64,000 bases of DNA, from the NCBI GenBank assembly GCA_963580285.1, contig OY757026.1:89440651-89504650 (forward strand), written 5' to 3'. Below, piece after piece: positions 28,482 through 43,400 of this stretch; the first letter of the stretch is position 1; each line of letters begins with the position of its first letter. Below the pieces are notes generated by a model. The model was not told where the DNA came from and searched no databases. It saw only the letters and a list, made by a program, of their open reading frames with translations. Made by a program: the position numbers and the translations under genes. This DNA is from Lucinisca nassula (Eukaryota > Mollusca > Bivalvia > Lucinida > Lucinidae).

Positions 28482-31400
28482 CCAGGTCTCGACAAAATTT
28501 AATGTTAATACCTAGATATATTTGAATATTTTCATACCCAGACAATAACTGATCATACCCCAACCCTCCGCTCAGCTCCGGGTTAGGTCCAGTTAAGACA
28601 TAATGTGATTTATAACTGAAAATCGTCCTAGAAGAATGCTGTGTACATCTTGCAGAATCAAAACAACCCGACTTTTGCGTCTATAAAGAAGCCGATTTGG
28701 AAGAAAAATAGGGTGAGTAAATAGCATAGAATTTCTAACTTTTGGCAAAAGTATACGTTTGTAAAGTAATTCACCGCCTGCTTCCTGTGTCTCGAGACTG
28801 GTTATTTCTATAAGAACCTCTAAAAGCATATTGTTTTAATACTTTTACACGGAAGGGTTATTACAATGACTGCATTGTGGCGACCCGAGGGTTGGGCGCC
28901 TGTAAACCGGTTAAGGGTCAATGGTTTGGCTATGAATGACTGACAGATAGTCTCTCATTTATGGCTGGATCAACACGGTCCCAAGTCCGTGGTCACAGTG
29001 TGCTCATTCAATGATAACTAACATGTCGACAAACAAACCATTTTATGCCCAGTCGACATCCAAACCACTGAAAGGGTTGTATTTATCTTGTACGTGTATA
29101 ATTATATATACTCGAGTCGTCAGGAAGCACGGTTATACAACATTTATCAACCATGGTTGACCCAATTTGATGTTGTCATTTATATATATGCTGTTCTCAA
29201 AGTTGTTTTACTACTTAACTGCGTTTCCAACGTTGCTTCGACGTTGATTTGACATTGAGTGTATGTTGGATATCATCTGCCTGGTATCACTCAGCTATCC
29301 CTTATTGAACACATTCATTTTTGTTTCTAGTGTCCCACAGGGCTCTGTGCTCAGACCCACATTATTCGTTTCCAAAAAGTTACCTTGGTATCACTCAGCT
29401 CTCCCTTATTGAACACATTCATTTTTGTTTCTAGTGTCCCACAGGGCTCTGTGCTCAGACCCACCTTATTAATTTCCAAAAACTACCTTGATGTGTTCCT
29501 AACCTGACTGGACCGCAGCACATCTCATCATGGTTCCCCTAATAGGGTGTACTTCTATTCAGATGTTATGTACCTCTTGAAATGTGCATATTTCAAGAAT
29601 TTTACCTTTAACTCCATACTAATATACAAGTACTGTTTATGGCTAACTCATTACCTTAAGACCGGACTGACACCACAGCTCACTACGGCTCCTGTAAAAG
29701 GGAGTGCTTGTACTTCGCTAACACCATTGCGATACCGGGAGTGCTATTGCACGGGTTATTTTCCAACAAAGCCACCCTTTTTCCTCCAATTTTTATGTAA
29801 ACAACCTTAGTTATTCCTTCTATTAAACTTCAGTTTATGAGTTATTATACCTTTTTAAATTTATTTTACGTTTTAGTTACTTTCATTTTATTTATCTATC
29901 CATTTCTTCATTAATCTAAGTGCCGAGATGGTCTTTTTAGTTATGTGTCTCTATCTACTTCCTAACGTTGTAGATTTTCATTTTCCACACTTTTTAGTTT
30001 ATACAACCAAAGCTTATATACGGCTGGATAGGCCTAACGGCACTCGAGTTGTAGACTGACCGACATAGACAACGAGACTGATAATAACTTGAGTACTACC
30101 CTACCCCTGCACAACCCCTCCACTAACCCTACCACCATACCCCTACACACAAAGACCCTACCTGGAGGATTTTAGCATAACTTTCCCCTACTTTGAAATG
30201 GCTGACCCCTATCTCAACACTGAATAAATAATACCTCAGTAAACTAAAAGTAGTACGATTAACCAATAATGATACATGGCAGCTGGTATCGAACATGCCT
30301 TAAGCATGCAAATGAGTCTAGATAAGTAATAGAGACCCTGTCAAATACTCACTACAAGTTATACGGCTATTGCATGGGACTGTGTTGTTTGTACAATGGT
30401 ACGCCACACAGATAGTTTCATGTGGTGGTCGTGTACACATATACAGCTAAAGCATACTATAAAAACAGATGCAAACCAATGATGAACATTGTCTTAGAGC
30501 AGTACGGTGCGGTGCTCTATTTACGTTTAGAGTTTGACATATCAAAACATCACGTGACTATTACACACGTCACCATTTTGTGGGGTTGAAGCAGACGATC
30601 CAAAAACAGCTTCCCAGGTCTCGACAAAATTTAATGTTAATACCTAGATATATTTGAATATTTTCATACCCAGACAATAACTGATCATACCCCAACCCTC
30701 CGCTCAGCTCCGGGTTAGGTCCAGTTAAGACATAATGTGATTTATAACTGAAAATCGTCCTAGAAGAATGCTGTGTACATCTTGCAGAATCAAAACAACC
30801 CGACTTTTGCGTCTATAAAGAAGCCGATTTGGAAGAAAAATAGGGTGAGTAAATAGCATAGAATTTCTAACTTTTGGCAAAAGTATACGTTTGTAAAGTA
30901 ATTCACCGCCTGCTTCCTGTGTCTCGAGACTGGTTATTTCTATAAGAACCTCTAAAAGCATATTGTTTTAATACTTTTACACGGAAGGGTTATTACAATG
31001 ACTGCATTGTGGCGACCCGAGGGTTGGGCGCCTGTAAACCGGTTAAGGGTCAATGGTTTGGCTATGAATGACTGACAGATAGTCTCTCATTTATGGCTGG
31101 ATCAACACGGTCCCAAGTCCGTGGTCACAGTGTGCTCATTCAATGATAACTAACATGTCGACAAACAAACCATTTTATGCCCAGTCGACATCCAAACCAC
31201 TGAAAGGGTTGTATTTATCTTGTACGTGTATAATTATATATACTCGAGTCGTCAGGAAGCACGGTTATACAACATTTATCAACCATGGTTGACCCAATTT
31301 GATGTTGTCATTTATATATATGCTGTTCTCAAAGTTGTTTTACTACTTAACTGCGTTTCCAACGTTGCTTCGACGTTGATTTGACATTGAGTGTATGTTG

Positions 31401-34400
31401 GATATCATCTGCCTGGTATCACTCAGCTATCCCTTATTGAACACATTCATTTTTGTTTCTAGTGTCCCACAGGGCTCTGTGCTCAGACCCACATTATTCG
31501 TTTCCAAAAAGTTACCTTGGTATCACTCAGCTCTCCCTTATTGAACACATTCATTTTTGTTTCTAGTGTCCCACAGGGCTCTGTGCTCAGACCCACCTTA
31601 TTAATTTCCAAAAACTACCTTGATGTGTTCCTAACCTGACTGGACCGCAGCACATCTCATCATGGTTCCCCTAATAGGGTGTACTTCTATTCAGATGTTA
31701 TGTACCTCTTGAAATGTGCATATTTCAAGAATTTTACCTTTAACTCCATACTAATATACAAGTACTGTTTATGGCTAACTCATTACCTTAAGACCGGACT
31801 GACACCACAGCTCACTACGGCTCCTGTAAAAGGGAGTGCTTGTACTTCGCTAACACCATTGCGATACCGGGAGTGCTATTGCACGGGTTATTTTCCAACA
31901 AAGCCACCCTTTTTCCTCCAATTTTTATGTAAACAACCTTAGTTATTCCTTCTATTAAACTTCAGTTTATGAGTTATTATACCTTTTTAAATTTATTTTA
32001 CGTTTTAGTTACTTTCATTTTATTTATCTATCCATTTCTTCATTAATCTAAGTGCCGAGATGGTCTTTTTAGTTATGTGTCTCTATCTACTTCCTAACGT
32101 TGTAGATTTTCATTTTCCACACTTTTTAGTTTATACAACCAAAGCTTATATACGGCTGGATAGGCCTAACGGCACTCGAGTTGTAGACTGACCGACATAG
32201 ACAACGAGACTGATAATAACTTGAGTACTACCCTACCCCTGCACAACCCCTCCACTAACCCTACCACCATACCCCTACACACAAAGACCCTACCTGGAGG
32301 ATTTTAGCATAACTTTCCCCTACTTTGAAATGGCTGACCCCTATCTCAACACTGAATAAATAATACCTCAGTAAACTAAAAGTAGTACGATTAACCAATA
32401 ATGATACATGGCAGCTGGTATCGAACATGCCTTAAGCATGCAAATGAGTCTAGATAAGTAATAGAGACCCTGTCAAATACTCACTACAAGTTATACGGCT
32501 ATTGCATGGGACTGTGTTGTTTGTACAATGGTACGCCACACAGATAGTTTCATGTGGTGGTCGTGTACACATATACAGCTAAAGCATACTATAAAAACAG
32601 ATGCAAACCAATGATGAACATTGTCTTAGAGCAGTACGGTGCGGTGCTCTATTTACGTTTAGAGTTTGACATATCAAAACATCACGTGACTATTACACAC
32701 GTCACCATTTTGTGGGGTTGAAGCAGACGATCCAAAAACAGCTTCCCAGGTCTCGACAAAATTTAATGTTAATACCTAGATATATTTGAATATTTTCATA
32801 CCCAGACAATAACTGATCATACCCCAACCCTCCGCTCAGCTCCGGGTTAGGTCCAGTTAAGACATAATGTGATTTATAACTGAAAATCGTCCTAGAAGAA
32901 TGCTGTGTACATCTTGCAGAATCAAAACAACCCGACTTTTGCGTCTATAAAGAAGCCGATTTGGAAGAAAAATAGGGTGAGTAAATAGCATAGAATTTCT
33001 AACTTTTGGCAAAAGTATACGTTTGTAAAGTAATTCACCGCCTGCTTCCTGTGTCTCGAGACTGGTTATTTCTATAAGAACCTCTAAAAGCATATTGTTT
33101 TAATACTTTTACACGGAAGGGTTATTACAATGACTGCATTGTGGCGACCCGAGGGTTGGGCGCCTGTAAACCGGTTAAGGGTCAATGGTTTGGCTATGAA
33201 TGACTGACAGATAGTCTCTCATTTATGGCTGGATCAACACGGTCCCAAGTCCGTGGTCACAGTGTGCTCATTCAATGATAACTAACATGTCGACAAACAA
33301 ACCATTTTATGCCCAGTCGACATCCAAACCACTGAAAGGGTTGTATTTATCTTGTACGTGTATAATTATATATACTCGAGTCGTCAGGAAGCACGGTTAT
33401 ACAACATTTATCAACCATGGTTGACCCAATTTGATGTTGTCATTTATATATATGCTGTTCTCAAAGTTGTTTTACTACTTAACTGCGTTTCCAACGTTGC
33501 TTCGACGTTGATTTGACATTGAGTGTATGTTGGATATCATCTGCCTGGTATCACTCAGCTATCCCTTATTGAACACATTCATTTTTGTTTCTAGTGTCCC
33601 ACAGGGCTCTGTGCTCAGACCCACATTATTCGTTTCCAAAAAGTTACCTTGGTATCACTCAGCTCTCCCTTATTGAACACATTCATTTTTGTTTCTAGTG
33701 TCCCACAGGGCTCTGTGCTCAGACCCACCTTATTAATTTCCAAAAACTACCTTGATGTGTTCCTAACCTGACTGGACCGCAGCACATCTCATCATGGTTC
33801 CCCTAATAGGGTGTACTTCTATTCAGATGTTATGTACCTCTTGAAATGTGCATATTTCAAGAATTTTACCTTTAACTCCATACTAATATACAAGTACTGT
33901 TTATGGCTAACTCATTACCTTAAGACCGGACTGACACCACAGCTCACTACGGCTCCTGTAAAAGGGAGTGCTTGTACTTCGCTAACACCATTGCGATACC
34001 GGGAGTGCTATTGCACGGGTTATTTTCCAACAAAGCCACCCTTTTTCCTCCAATTTTTATGTAAACAACCTTAGTTATTCCTTCTATTAAACTTCAGTTT
34101 ATGAGTTATTATACCTTTTTAAATTTATTTTACGTTTTAGTTACTTTCATTTTATTTATCTATCCATTTCTTCATTAATCTAAGTGCCGAGATGGTCTTT
34201 TTAGTTATGTGTCTCTATCTACTTCCTAACGTTGTAGATTTTCATTTTCCACACTTTTTAGTTTATACAACCAAAGCTTATATACGGCTGGATAGGCCTA
34301 ACGGCACTCGAGTTGTAGACTGACCGACATAGACAACGAGACTGATAATAACTTGAGTACTACCCTACCCCTGCACAACCCCTCCACTAACCCTACCACC

Positions 34401-37400
34401 ATACCCCTACACACAAAGACCCTACCTGGAGGATTTTAGCATAACTTTCCCCTACTTTGAAATGGCTGACCCCTATCTCAACACTGAATAAATAATACCT
34501 CAGTAAACTAAAAGTAGTACGATTAACCAATAATGATACATGGCAGCTGGTATCGAACATGCCTTAAGCATGCAAATGAGTCTAGATAAGTAATAGAGAC
34601 CCTGTCAAATACTCACTACAAGTTATACGGCTATTGCATGGGACTGTGTTGTTTGTACAATGGTACGCCACACAGATAGTTTCATGTGGTGGTCGTGTAC
34701 ACATATACAGCTAAAGCATACTATAAAAACAGATGCAAACCAATGATGAACATTGTCTTAGAGCAGTACGGTGCGGTGCTCTATTTACGTTTAGAGTTTG
34801 ACATATCAAAACATCACGTGACTATTACACACGTCACCATTTTGTGGGGTTGAAGCAGACGATCCAAAAACAGCTTCCCAGGTCTCGACAAAATTTAATG
34901 TTAATACCTAGATATATTTGAATATTTTCATACCCAGACAATAACTGATCATACCCCAACCCTCCGCTCAGCTCCGGGTTAGGTCCAGTTAAGACATAAT
35001 GTGATTTATAACTGAAAATCGTCCTAGAAGAATGCTGTGTACATCTTGCAGAATCAAAACAACCCGACTTTTGCGTCTATAAAGAAGCCGATTTGGAAGA
35101 AAAATAGGGTGAGTAAATAGCATAGAATTTCTAACTTTTGGCAAAAGTATACGTTTGTAAAGTAATTCACCGCCTGCTTCCTGTGTCTCGAGACTGGTTA
35201 TTTCTATAAGAACCTCTAAAAGCATATTGTTTTAATACTTTTACACGGAAGGGTTATTACAATGACTGCATTGTGGCGACCCGAGGGTTGGGCGCCTGTA
35301 AACCGGTTAAGGGTCAATGGTTTGGCTATGAATGACTGACAGATAGTCTCTCATTTATGGCTGGATCAACACGGTCCCAAGTCCGTGGTCACAGTGTGCT
35401 CATTCAATGATAACTAACATGTCGACAAACAAACCATTTTATGCCCAGTCGACATCCAAACCACTGAAAGGGTTGTATTTATCTTGTACGTGTATAATTA
35501 TATATACTCGAGTCGTCAGGAAGCACGGTTATACAACATTTATCAACCATGGTTGACCCAATTTGATGTTGTCATTTATATATATGCTGTTCTCAAAGTT
35601 GTTTTACTACTTAACTGCGTTTCCAACGTTGCTTCGACGTTGATTTGACATTGAGTGTATGTTGGATATCATCTGCCTGGTATCACTCAGCTATCCCTTA
35701 TTGAACACATTCATTTTTGTTTCTAGTGTCCCACAGGGCTCTGTGCTCAGACCCACATTATTCGTTTCCAAAAAGTTACCTTGGTATCACTCAGCTCTCC
35801 CTTATTGAACACATTCATTTTTGTTTCTAGTGTCCCACAGGGCTCTGTGCTCAGACCCACCTTATTAATTTCCAAAAACTACCTTGATGTGTTCCTAACC
35901 TGACTGGACCGCAGCACATCTCATCATGGTTCCCCTAATAGGGTGTACTTCTATTCAGATGTTATGTACCTCTTGAAATGTGCATATTTCAAGAATTTTA
36001 CCTTTAACTCCATACTAATATACAAGTACTGTTTATGGCTAACTCATTACCTTAAGACCGGACTGACACCACAGCTCACTACGGCTCCTGTAAAAGGGAG
36101 TGCTTGTACTTCGCTAACACCATTGCGATACCGGGAGTGCTATTGCACGGGTTATTTTCCAACAAAGCCACCCTTTTTCCTCCAATTTTTATGTAAACAA
36201 CCTTAGTTATTCCTTCTATTAAACTTCAGTTTATGAGTTATTATACCTTTTTAAATTTATTTTACGTTTTAGTTACTTTCATTTTATTTATCTATCCATT
36301 TCTTCATTAATCTAAGTGCCGAGATGGTCTTTTTAGTTATGTGTCTCTATCTACTTCCTAACGTTGTAGATTTTCATTTTCCACACTTTTTAGTTTATAC
36401 AACCAAAGCTTATATACGGCTGGATAGGCCTAACGGCACTCGAGTTGTAGACTGACCGACATAGACAACGAGACTGATAATAACTTGAGTACTACCCTAC
36501 CCCTGCACAACCCCTCCACTAACCCTACCACCATACCCCTACACACAAAGACCCTACCTGGAGGATTTTAGCATAACTTTCCCCTACTTTGAAATGGCTG
36601 ACCCCTATCTCAACACTGAATAAATAATACCTCAGTAAACTAAAAGTAGTACGATTAACCAATAATGATACATGGCAGCTGGTATCGAACATGCCTTAAG
36701 CATGCAAATGAGTCTAGATAAGTAATAGAGACCCTGTCAAATACTCACTACAAGTTATACGGCTATTGCATGGGACTGTGTTGTTTGTACAATGGTACGC
36801 CACACAGATAGTTTCATGTGGTGGTCGTGTACACATATACAGCTAAAGCATACTATAAAAACAGATGCAAACCAATGATGAACATTGTCTTAGAGCAGTA
36901 CGGTGCGGTGCTCTATTTACGTTTAGAGTTTGACATATCAAAACATCACGTGACTATTACACACGTCACCATTTTGTGGGGTTGAAGCAGACGATCCAAA
37001 AACAGCTTCCCAGGTCTCGACAAAATTTAATGTTAATACCTAGATATATTTGAATATTTTCATACCCAGACAATAACTGATCATACCCCAACCCTCCGCT
37101 CAGCTCCGGGTTAGGTCCAGTTAAGACATAATGTGATTTATAACTGAAAATCGTCCTAGAAGAATGCTGTGTACATCTTGCAGAATCAAAACAACCCGAC
37201 TTTTGCGTCTATAAAGAAGCCGATTTGGAAGAAAAATAGGGTGAGTAAATAGCATAGAATTTCTAACTTTTGGCAAAAGTATACGTTTGTAAAGTAATTC
37301 ACCGCCTGCTTCCTGTGTCTCGAGACTGGTTATTTCTATAAGAACCTCTAAAAGCATATTGTTTTAATACTTTTACACGGAAGGGTTATTACAATGACTG

Positions 37401-40400
37401 CATTGTGGCGACCCGAGGGTTGGGCGCCTGTAAACCGGTTAAGGGTCAATGGTTTGGCTATGAATGACTGACAGATAGTCTCTCATTTATGGCTGGATCA
37501 ACACGGTCCCAAGTCCGTGGTCACAGTGTGCTCATTCAATGATAACTAACATGTCGACAAACAAACCATTTTATGCCCAGTCGACATCCAAACCACTGAA
37601 AGGGTTGTATTTATCTTGTACGTGTATAATTATATATACTCGAGTCGTCAGGAAGCACGGTTATACAACATTTATCAACCATGGTTGACCCAATTTGATG
37701 TTGTCATTTATATATATGCTGTTCTCAAAGTTGTTTTACTACTTAACTGCGTTTCCAACGTTGCTTCGACGTTGATTTGACATTGAGTGTATGTTGGATA
37801 TCATCTGCCTGGTATCACTCAGCTATCCCTTATTGAACACATTCATTTTTGTTTCTAGTGTCCCACAGGGCTCTGTGCTCAGACCCACATTATTCGTTTC
37901 CAAAAAGTTACCTTGGTATCACTCAGCTCTCCCTTATTGAACACATTCATTTTTGTTTCTAGTGTCCCACAGGGCTCTGTGCTCAGACCCACCTTATTAA
38001 TTTCCAAAAACTACCTTGATGTGTTCCTAACCTGACTGGACCGCAGCACATCTCATCATGGTTCCCCTAATAGGGTGTACTTCTATTCAGATGTTATGTA
38101 CCTCTTGAAATGTGCATATTTCAAGAATTTTACCTTTAACTCCATACTAATATACAAGTACTGTTTATGGCTAACTCATTACCTTAAGACCGGACTGACA
38201 CCACAGCTCACTACGGCTCCTGTAAAAGGGAGTGCTTGTACTTCGCTAACACCATTGCGATACCGGGAGTGCTATTGCACGGGTTATTTTCCAACAAAGC
38301 CACCCTTTTTCCTCCAATTTTTATGTAAACAACCTTAGTTATTCCTTCTATTAAACTTCAGTTTATGAGTTATTATACCTTTTTAAATTTATTTTACGTT
38401 TTAGTTACTTTCATTTTATTTATCTATCCATTTCTTCATTAATCTAAGTGCCGAGATGGTCTTTTTAGTTATGTGTCTCTATCTACTTCCTAACGTTGTA
38501 GATTTTCATTTTCCACACTTTTTAGTTTATACAACCAAAGCTTATATACGGCTGGATAGGCCTAACGGCACTCGAGTTGTAGACTGACCGACATAGACAA
38601 CGAGACTGATAATAACTTGAGTACTACCCTACCCCTGCACAACCCCTCCACTAACCCTACCACCATACCCCTACACACAAAGACCCTACCTGGAGGATTT
38701 TAGCATAACTTTCCCCTACTTTGAAATGGCTGACCCCTATCTCAACACTGAATAAATAATACCTCAGTAAACTAAAAGTAGTACGATTAACCAATAATGA
38801 TACATGGCAGCTGGTATCGAACATGCCTTAAGCATGCAAATGAGTCTAGATAAGTAATAGAGACCCTGTCAAATACTCACTACAAGTTATACGGCTATTG
38901 CATGGGACTGTGTTGTTTGTACAATGGTACGCCACACAGATAGTTTCATGTGGTGGTCGTGTACACATATACAGCTAAAGCATACTATAAAAACAGATGC
39001 AAACCAATGATGAACATTGTCTTAGAGCAGTACGGTGCGGTGCTCTATTTACGTTTAGAGTTTGACATATCAAAACATCACGTGACTATTACACACGTCA
39101 CCATTTTGTGGGGTTGAAGCAGACGATCCAAAAACAGCTTCCCAGGTCTCGACAAAATTTAATGTTAATACCTAGATATATTTGAATATTGTCATACCCA
39201 GACAATAACTGATCATACCCCAACCCTCCGCTCAGCTCCGGGTTAGGTCCAGTTAAGACATAATGTGATTTATAACTGAAAATCGTCCTAGAAGAATGCT
39301 GTGTACATCTTGCAGAATCAAAACAACCCGACTTTTGCGTCTATAAAGAAGCCGATTTGGAAGAAAAATAGGGTGAGTAAATAGCATAGAATTTCTAACT
39401 TTTGGCAAAAGTATACGTTTGTAAAGTAATTCACCGCCTGCTTCCTGTGTCTCGAGACTGGTTATTTCTATAAGAACCTCTAAAAGCATATTGTTTTAAT
39501 ACTTTTACACGGAAGGGTTATTACAATGACTGCATTGTGGCGACCCGAGGGTTGGGCGCCTGTAAACCGGTTAAGGGTCAATGGTTTGGCTATGAATGAC
39601 TGACAGATAGTCTCTCATTTATGGCTGGATCAACACGGTCCCAAGTCCGTGGTCACAGTGTGCTCATTCAATGATAACTAACATGTCGACAAACAAACCA
39701 TTTTATGCCCAGTCGACATCCAAACCACTGAAAGGGTTGTATTTATCTTGTACGTGTATAATTATATATACTCGAGTCGTCAGGAAGCACGGTTATACAA
39801 CATTTATCAACCATGGTTGACCCAATTTGATGTTGTCATTTATATATATGCTGTTCTCAAAGTTGTTTTACTACTTAACTGCGTTTCCAACGTTGCTTCG
39901 ACGTTGATTTGACATTGAGTGTATGTTGGATATCATCTGCCTGGTATCACTCAGCTATCCCTTATTGAACACATTCATTTTTGTTTCTAGTGTCCCACAG
40001 GGCTCTGTGCTCAGACCCACATTATTCGTTTCCAAAAAGTTACCTTGGTATCACTCAGCTCTCCCTTATTGAACACATTCATTTTTGTTTCTAGTGTCCC
40101 ACAGGGCTCTGTGCTCAGACCCACCTTATTAATTTCCAAAAACTACCTTGATGTGTTCCTAACCTGACTGGACCGCAGCACATCTCATCATGGTTCCCCT
40201 AATAGGGTGTACTTCTATTCAGATGTTATGTACCTCTTGAAATGTGCATATTTCAAGAATTTTACCTTTAACTCCATACTAATATACAAGTACTGTTTAT
40301 GGCTAACTCATTACCTTAAGACCGGACTGACACCACAGCTCACTACGGCTCCTGTAAAAGGGAGTGCTTGTACTTCGCTAACACCATTGCGATACCGGGA

Positions 40401-43400
40401 GTGCTATTGCACGGGTTATTTTCCAACAAAGCCACCCTTTTTCCTCCAATTTTTATGTAAACAACCTTAGTTATTCCTTCTATTAAACTTCAGTTTATGA
40501 GTTATTATACCTTTTTAAATTTATTTTACGTTTTAGTTACTTTCATTTTATTTATCTATCCATTTCTTCATTAATCTAAGTGCCGAGATGGTCTTTTTAG
40601 TTATGTGTCTCTATCTACTTCCTAACGTTGTAGATTTTCATTTTCCACACTTTTTAGTTTATACAACCAAAGCTTATATACGGCTGGATAGGCCTAACGG
40701 CACTCGAGTTGTAGACTGACCGACATAGACAACGAGACTGATAATAACTTGAGTACTACCCTACCCCTGCACAACCCCTCCACTAACCCTACCACCATAC
40801 CCCTACACACAAAGACCCTACCTGGAGGATTTTAGCATAACTTTCCCCTACTTTGAAATGGCTGACCCCTATCTCAACACTGAATAAATAATACCTCAGT
40901 AAACTAAAAGTAGTACGATTAACCAATAATGATACATGGCAGCTGGTATCGAACATGCCTTAAGCATGCAAATGAGTCTAGATAAGTAATAGAGACCCTG
41001 TCAAATACTCACTACAAGTTATACGGCTATTGCATGGGACTGTGTTGTTTGTACAATGGTACGCCACACAGATAGTTTCATGTGGTGGTCGTGTACACAT
41101 ATACAGCTAAAGCATACTATAAAAACAGATGCAAACCAATGATGAACATTGTCTTAGAGCAGTACGGTGCGGTGCTCTATTTACGTTTAGAGTTTGACAT
41201 ATCAAAACATCACGTGACTATTACACACGTCACCATTTTGTGGGGTTGAAGCAGACGATCCAAAAACAGCTTCCCAGGTCTCGACAAAATTTAATGTTAA
41301 TACCTAGATATATTTGAATATTTTCATACCCAGACAATAACTGATCATACCCCAACCCTCCGCTCAGCTCCGGGTTAGGTCCAGTTAAGACATAATGTGA
41401 TTTATAACTGAAAATCGTCCTAGAAGAATGCTGTGTACATCTTGCAGAATCAAAACAACCCGACTTTTGCGTCTATAAAGAAGCCGATTTGGAAGAAAAA
41501 TAGGGTGAGTAAATAGCATAGAATTTCTAACTTTTGGCAAAAGTATACGTTTGTAAAGTAATTCACCGCCTGCTTCCTGTGTCTCGAGACTGGTTATTTC
41601 TATAAGAACCTCTAAAAGCATATTGTTTTAATACTTTTACACGGAAGGGTTATTACAATGACTGCATTGTGGCGACCCGAGGGTTGGGCGCCTGTAAACC
41701 GGTTAAGGGTCAATGGTTTGGCTATGAATGACTGACAGATAGTCTCTCATTTATGGCTGGATCAACACGGTCCCAAGTCCGTGGTCACAGTGTGCTCATT
41801 CAATGATAACTAACATGTCGACAAACAAACCATTTTATGCCCAGTCGACATCCAAACCACTGAAAGGGTTGTATTTATCTTGTACGTGTATAATTATATA
41901 TACTCGAGTCGTCAGGAAGCACGGTTATACAACATTTATCAACCATGGTTGACCCAATTTGATGTTGTCATTTATATATATGCTGTTCTCAAAGTTGTTT
42001 TACTACTTAACTGCGTTTCCAACGTTGCTTCGACGTTGATTTGACATTGAGTGTATGTTGGATATCATCTGCCTGGTATCACTCAGCTATCCCTTATTGA
42101 ACACATTCATTTTTGTTTCTAGTGTCCCACAGGGCTCTGTGCTCAGACCCACATTATTCGTTTCCAAAAAGTTACCTTGGTATCACTCAGCTCTCCCTTA
42201 TTGAACACATTCATTTTTGTTTCTAGTGTCCCACAGGGCTCTGTGCTCAGACCCACCTTATTAATTTCCAAAAACTACCTTGATGTGTTCCTAACCTGAC
42301 TGGACCGCAGCACATCTCATCATGGTTCCCCTAATAGGGTGTACTTCTATTCAGATGTTATGTACCTCTTGAAATGTGCATATTTCAAGAATTTTACCTT
42401 TAACTCCATACTAATATACAAGTACTGTTTATGGCTAACTCATTACCTTAAGACCGGACTGACACCACAGCTCACTACGGCTCCTGTAAAAGGGAGTGCT
42501 TGTACTTCGCTAACACCATTGCGATACCGGGAGTGCTATTGCACGGGTTATTTTCCAACAAAGCCACCCTTTTTCCTCCAATTTTTATGTAAACAACCTT
42601 AGTTATTCCTTCTATTAAACTTCAGTTTATGAGTTATTATACCTTTTTAAATTTATTTTACGTTTTAGTTACTTTCATTTTATTTATCTATCCATTTCTT
42701 CATTAATCTAAGTGCCGAGATGGTCTTTTTAGTTATGTGTCTCTATCTACTTCCTAACGTTGTAGATTTTCATTTTCCACACTTTTTAGTTTATACAACC
42801 AAAGCTTATATACGGCTGGATAGGCCTAACGGCACTCGAGTTGTAGACTGACCGACATAGACAACGAGACTGATAATAACTTGAGTACTACCCTACCCCT
42901 GCACAACCCCTCCACTAACCCTACCACCATACCCCTACACACAAAGACCCTACCTGGAGGATTTTAGCATAACTTTCCCCTACTTTGAAATGGCTGACCC
43001 CTATCTCAACACTGAATAAATAATACCTCAGTAAACTAAAAGTAGTACGATTAACCAATAATGATACATGGCAGCTGGTATCGAACATGCCTTAAGCATG
43101 CAAATGAGTCTAGATAAGTAATAGAGACCCTGTCAAATACTCACTACAAGTTATACGGCTATTGCATGGGACTGTGTTGTTTGTACAATGGTACGCCACA
43201 CAGATAGTTTCATGTGGTGGTCGTGTACACATATACAGCTAAAGCATACTATAAAAACAGATGCAAACCAATGATGAACATTGTCTTAGAGCAGTACGGT
43301 GCGGTGCTCTATTTACGTTTAGAGTTTGACATATCAAAACATCACGTGACTATTACACACGTCACCATTTTGTGGGGTTGAAGCAGACGATCCAAAAACA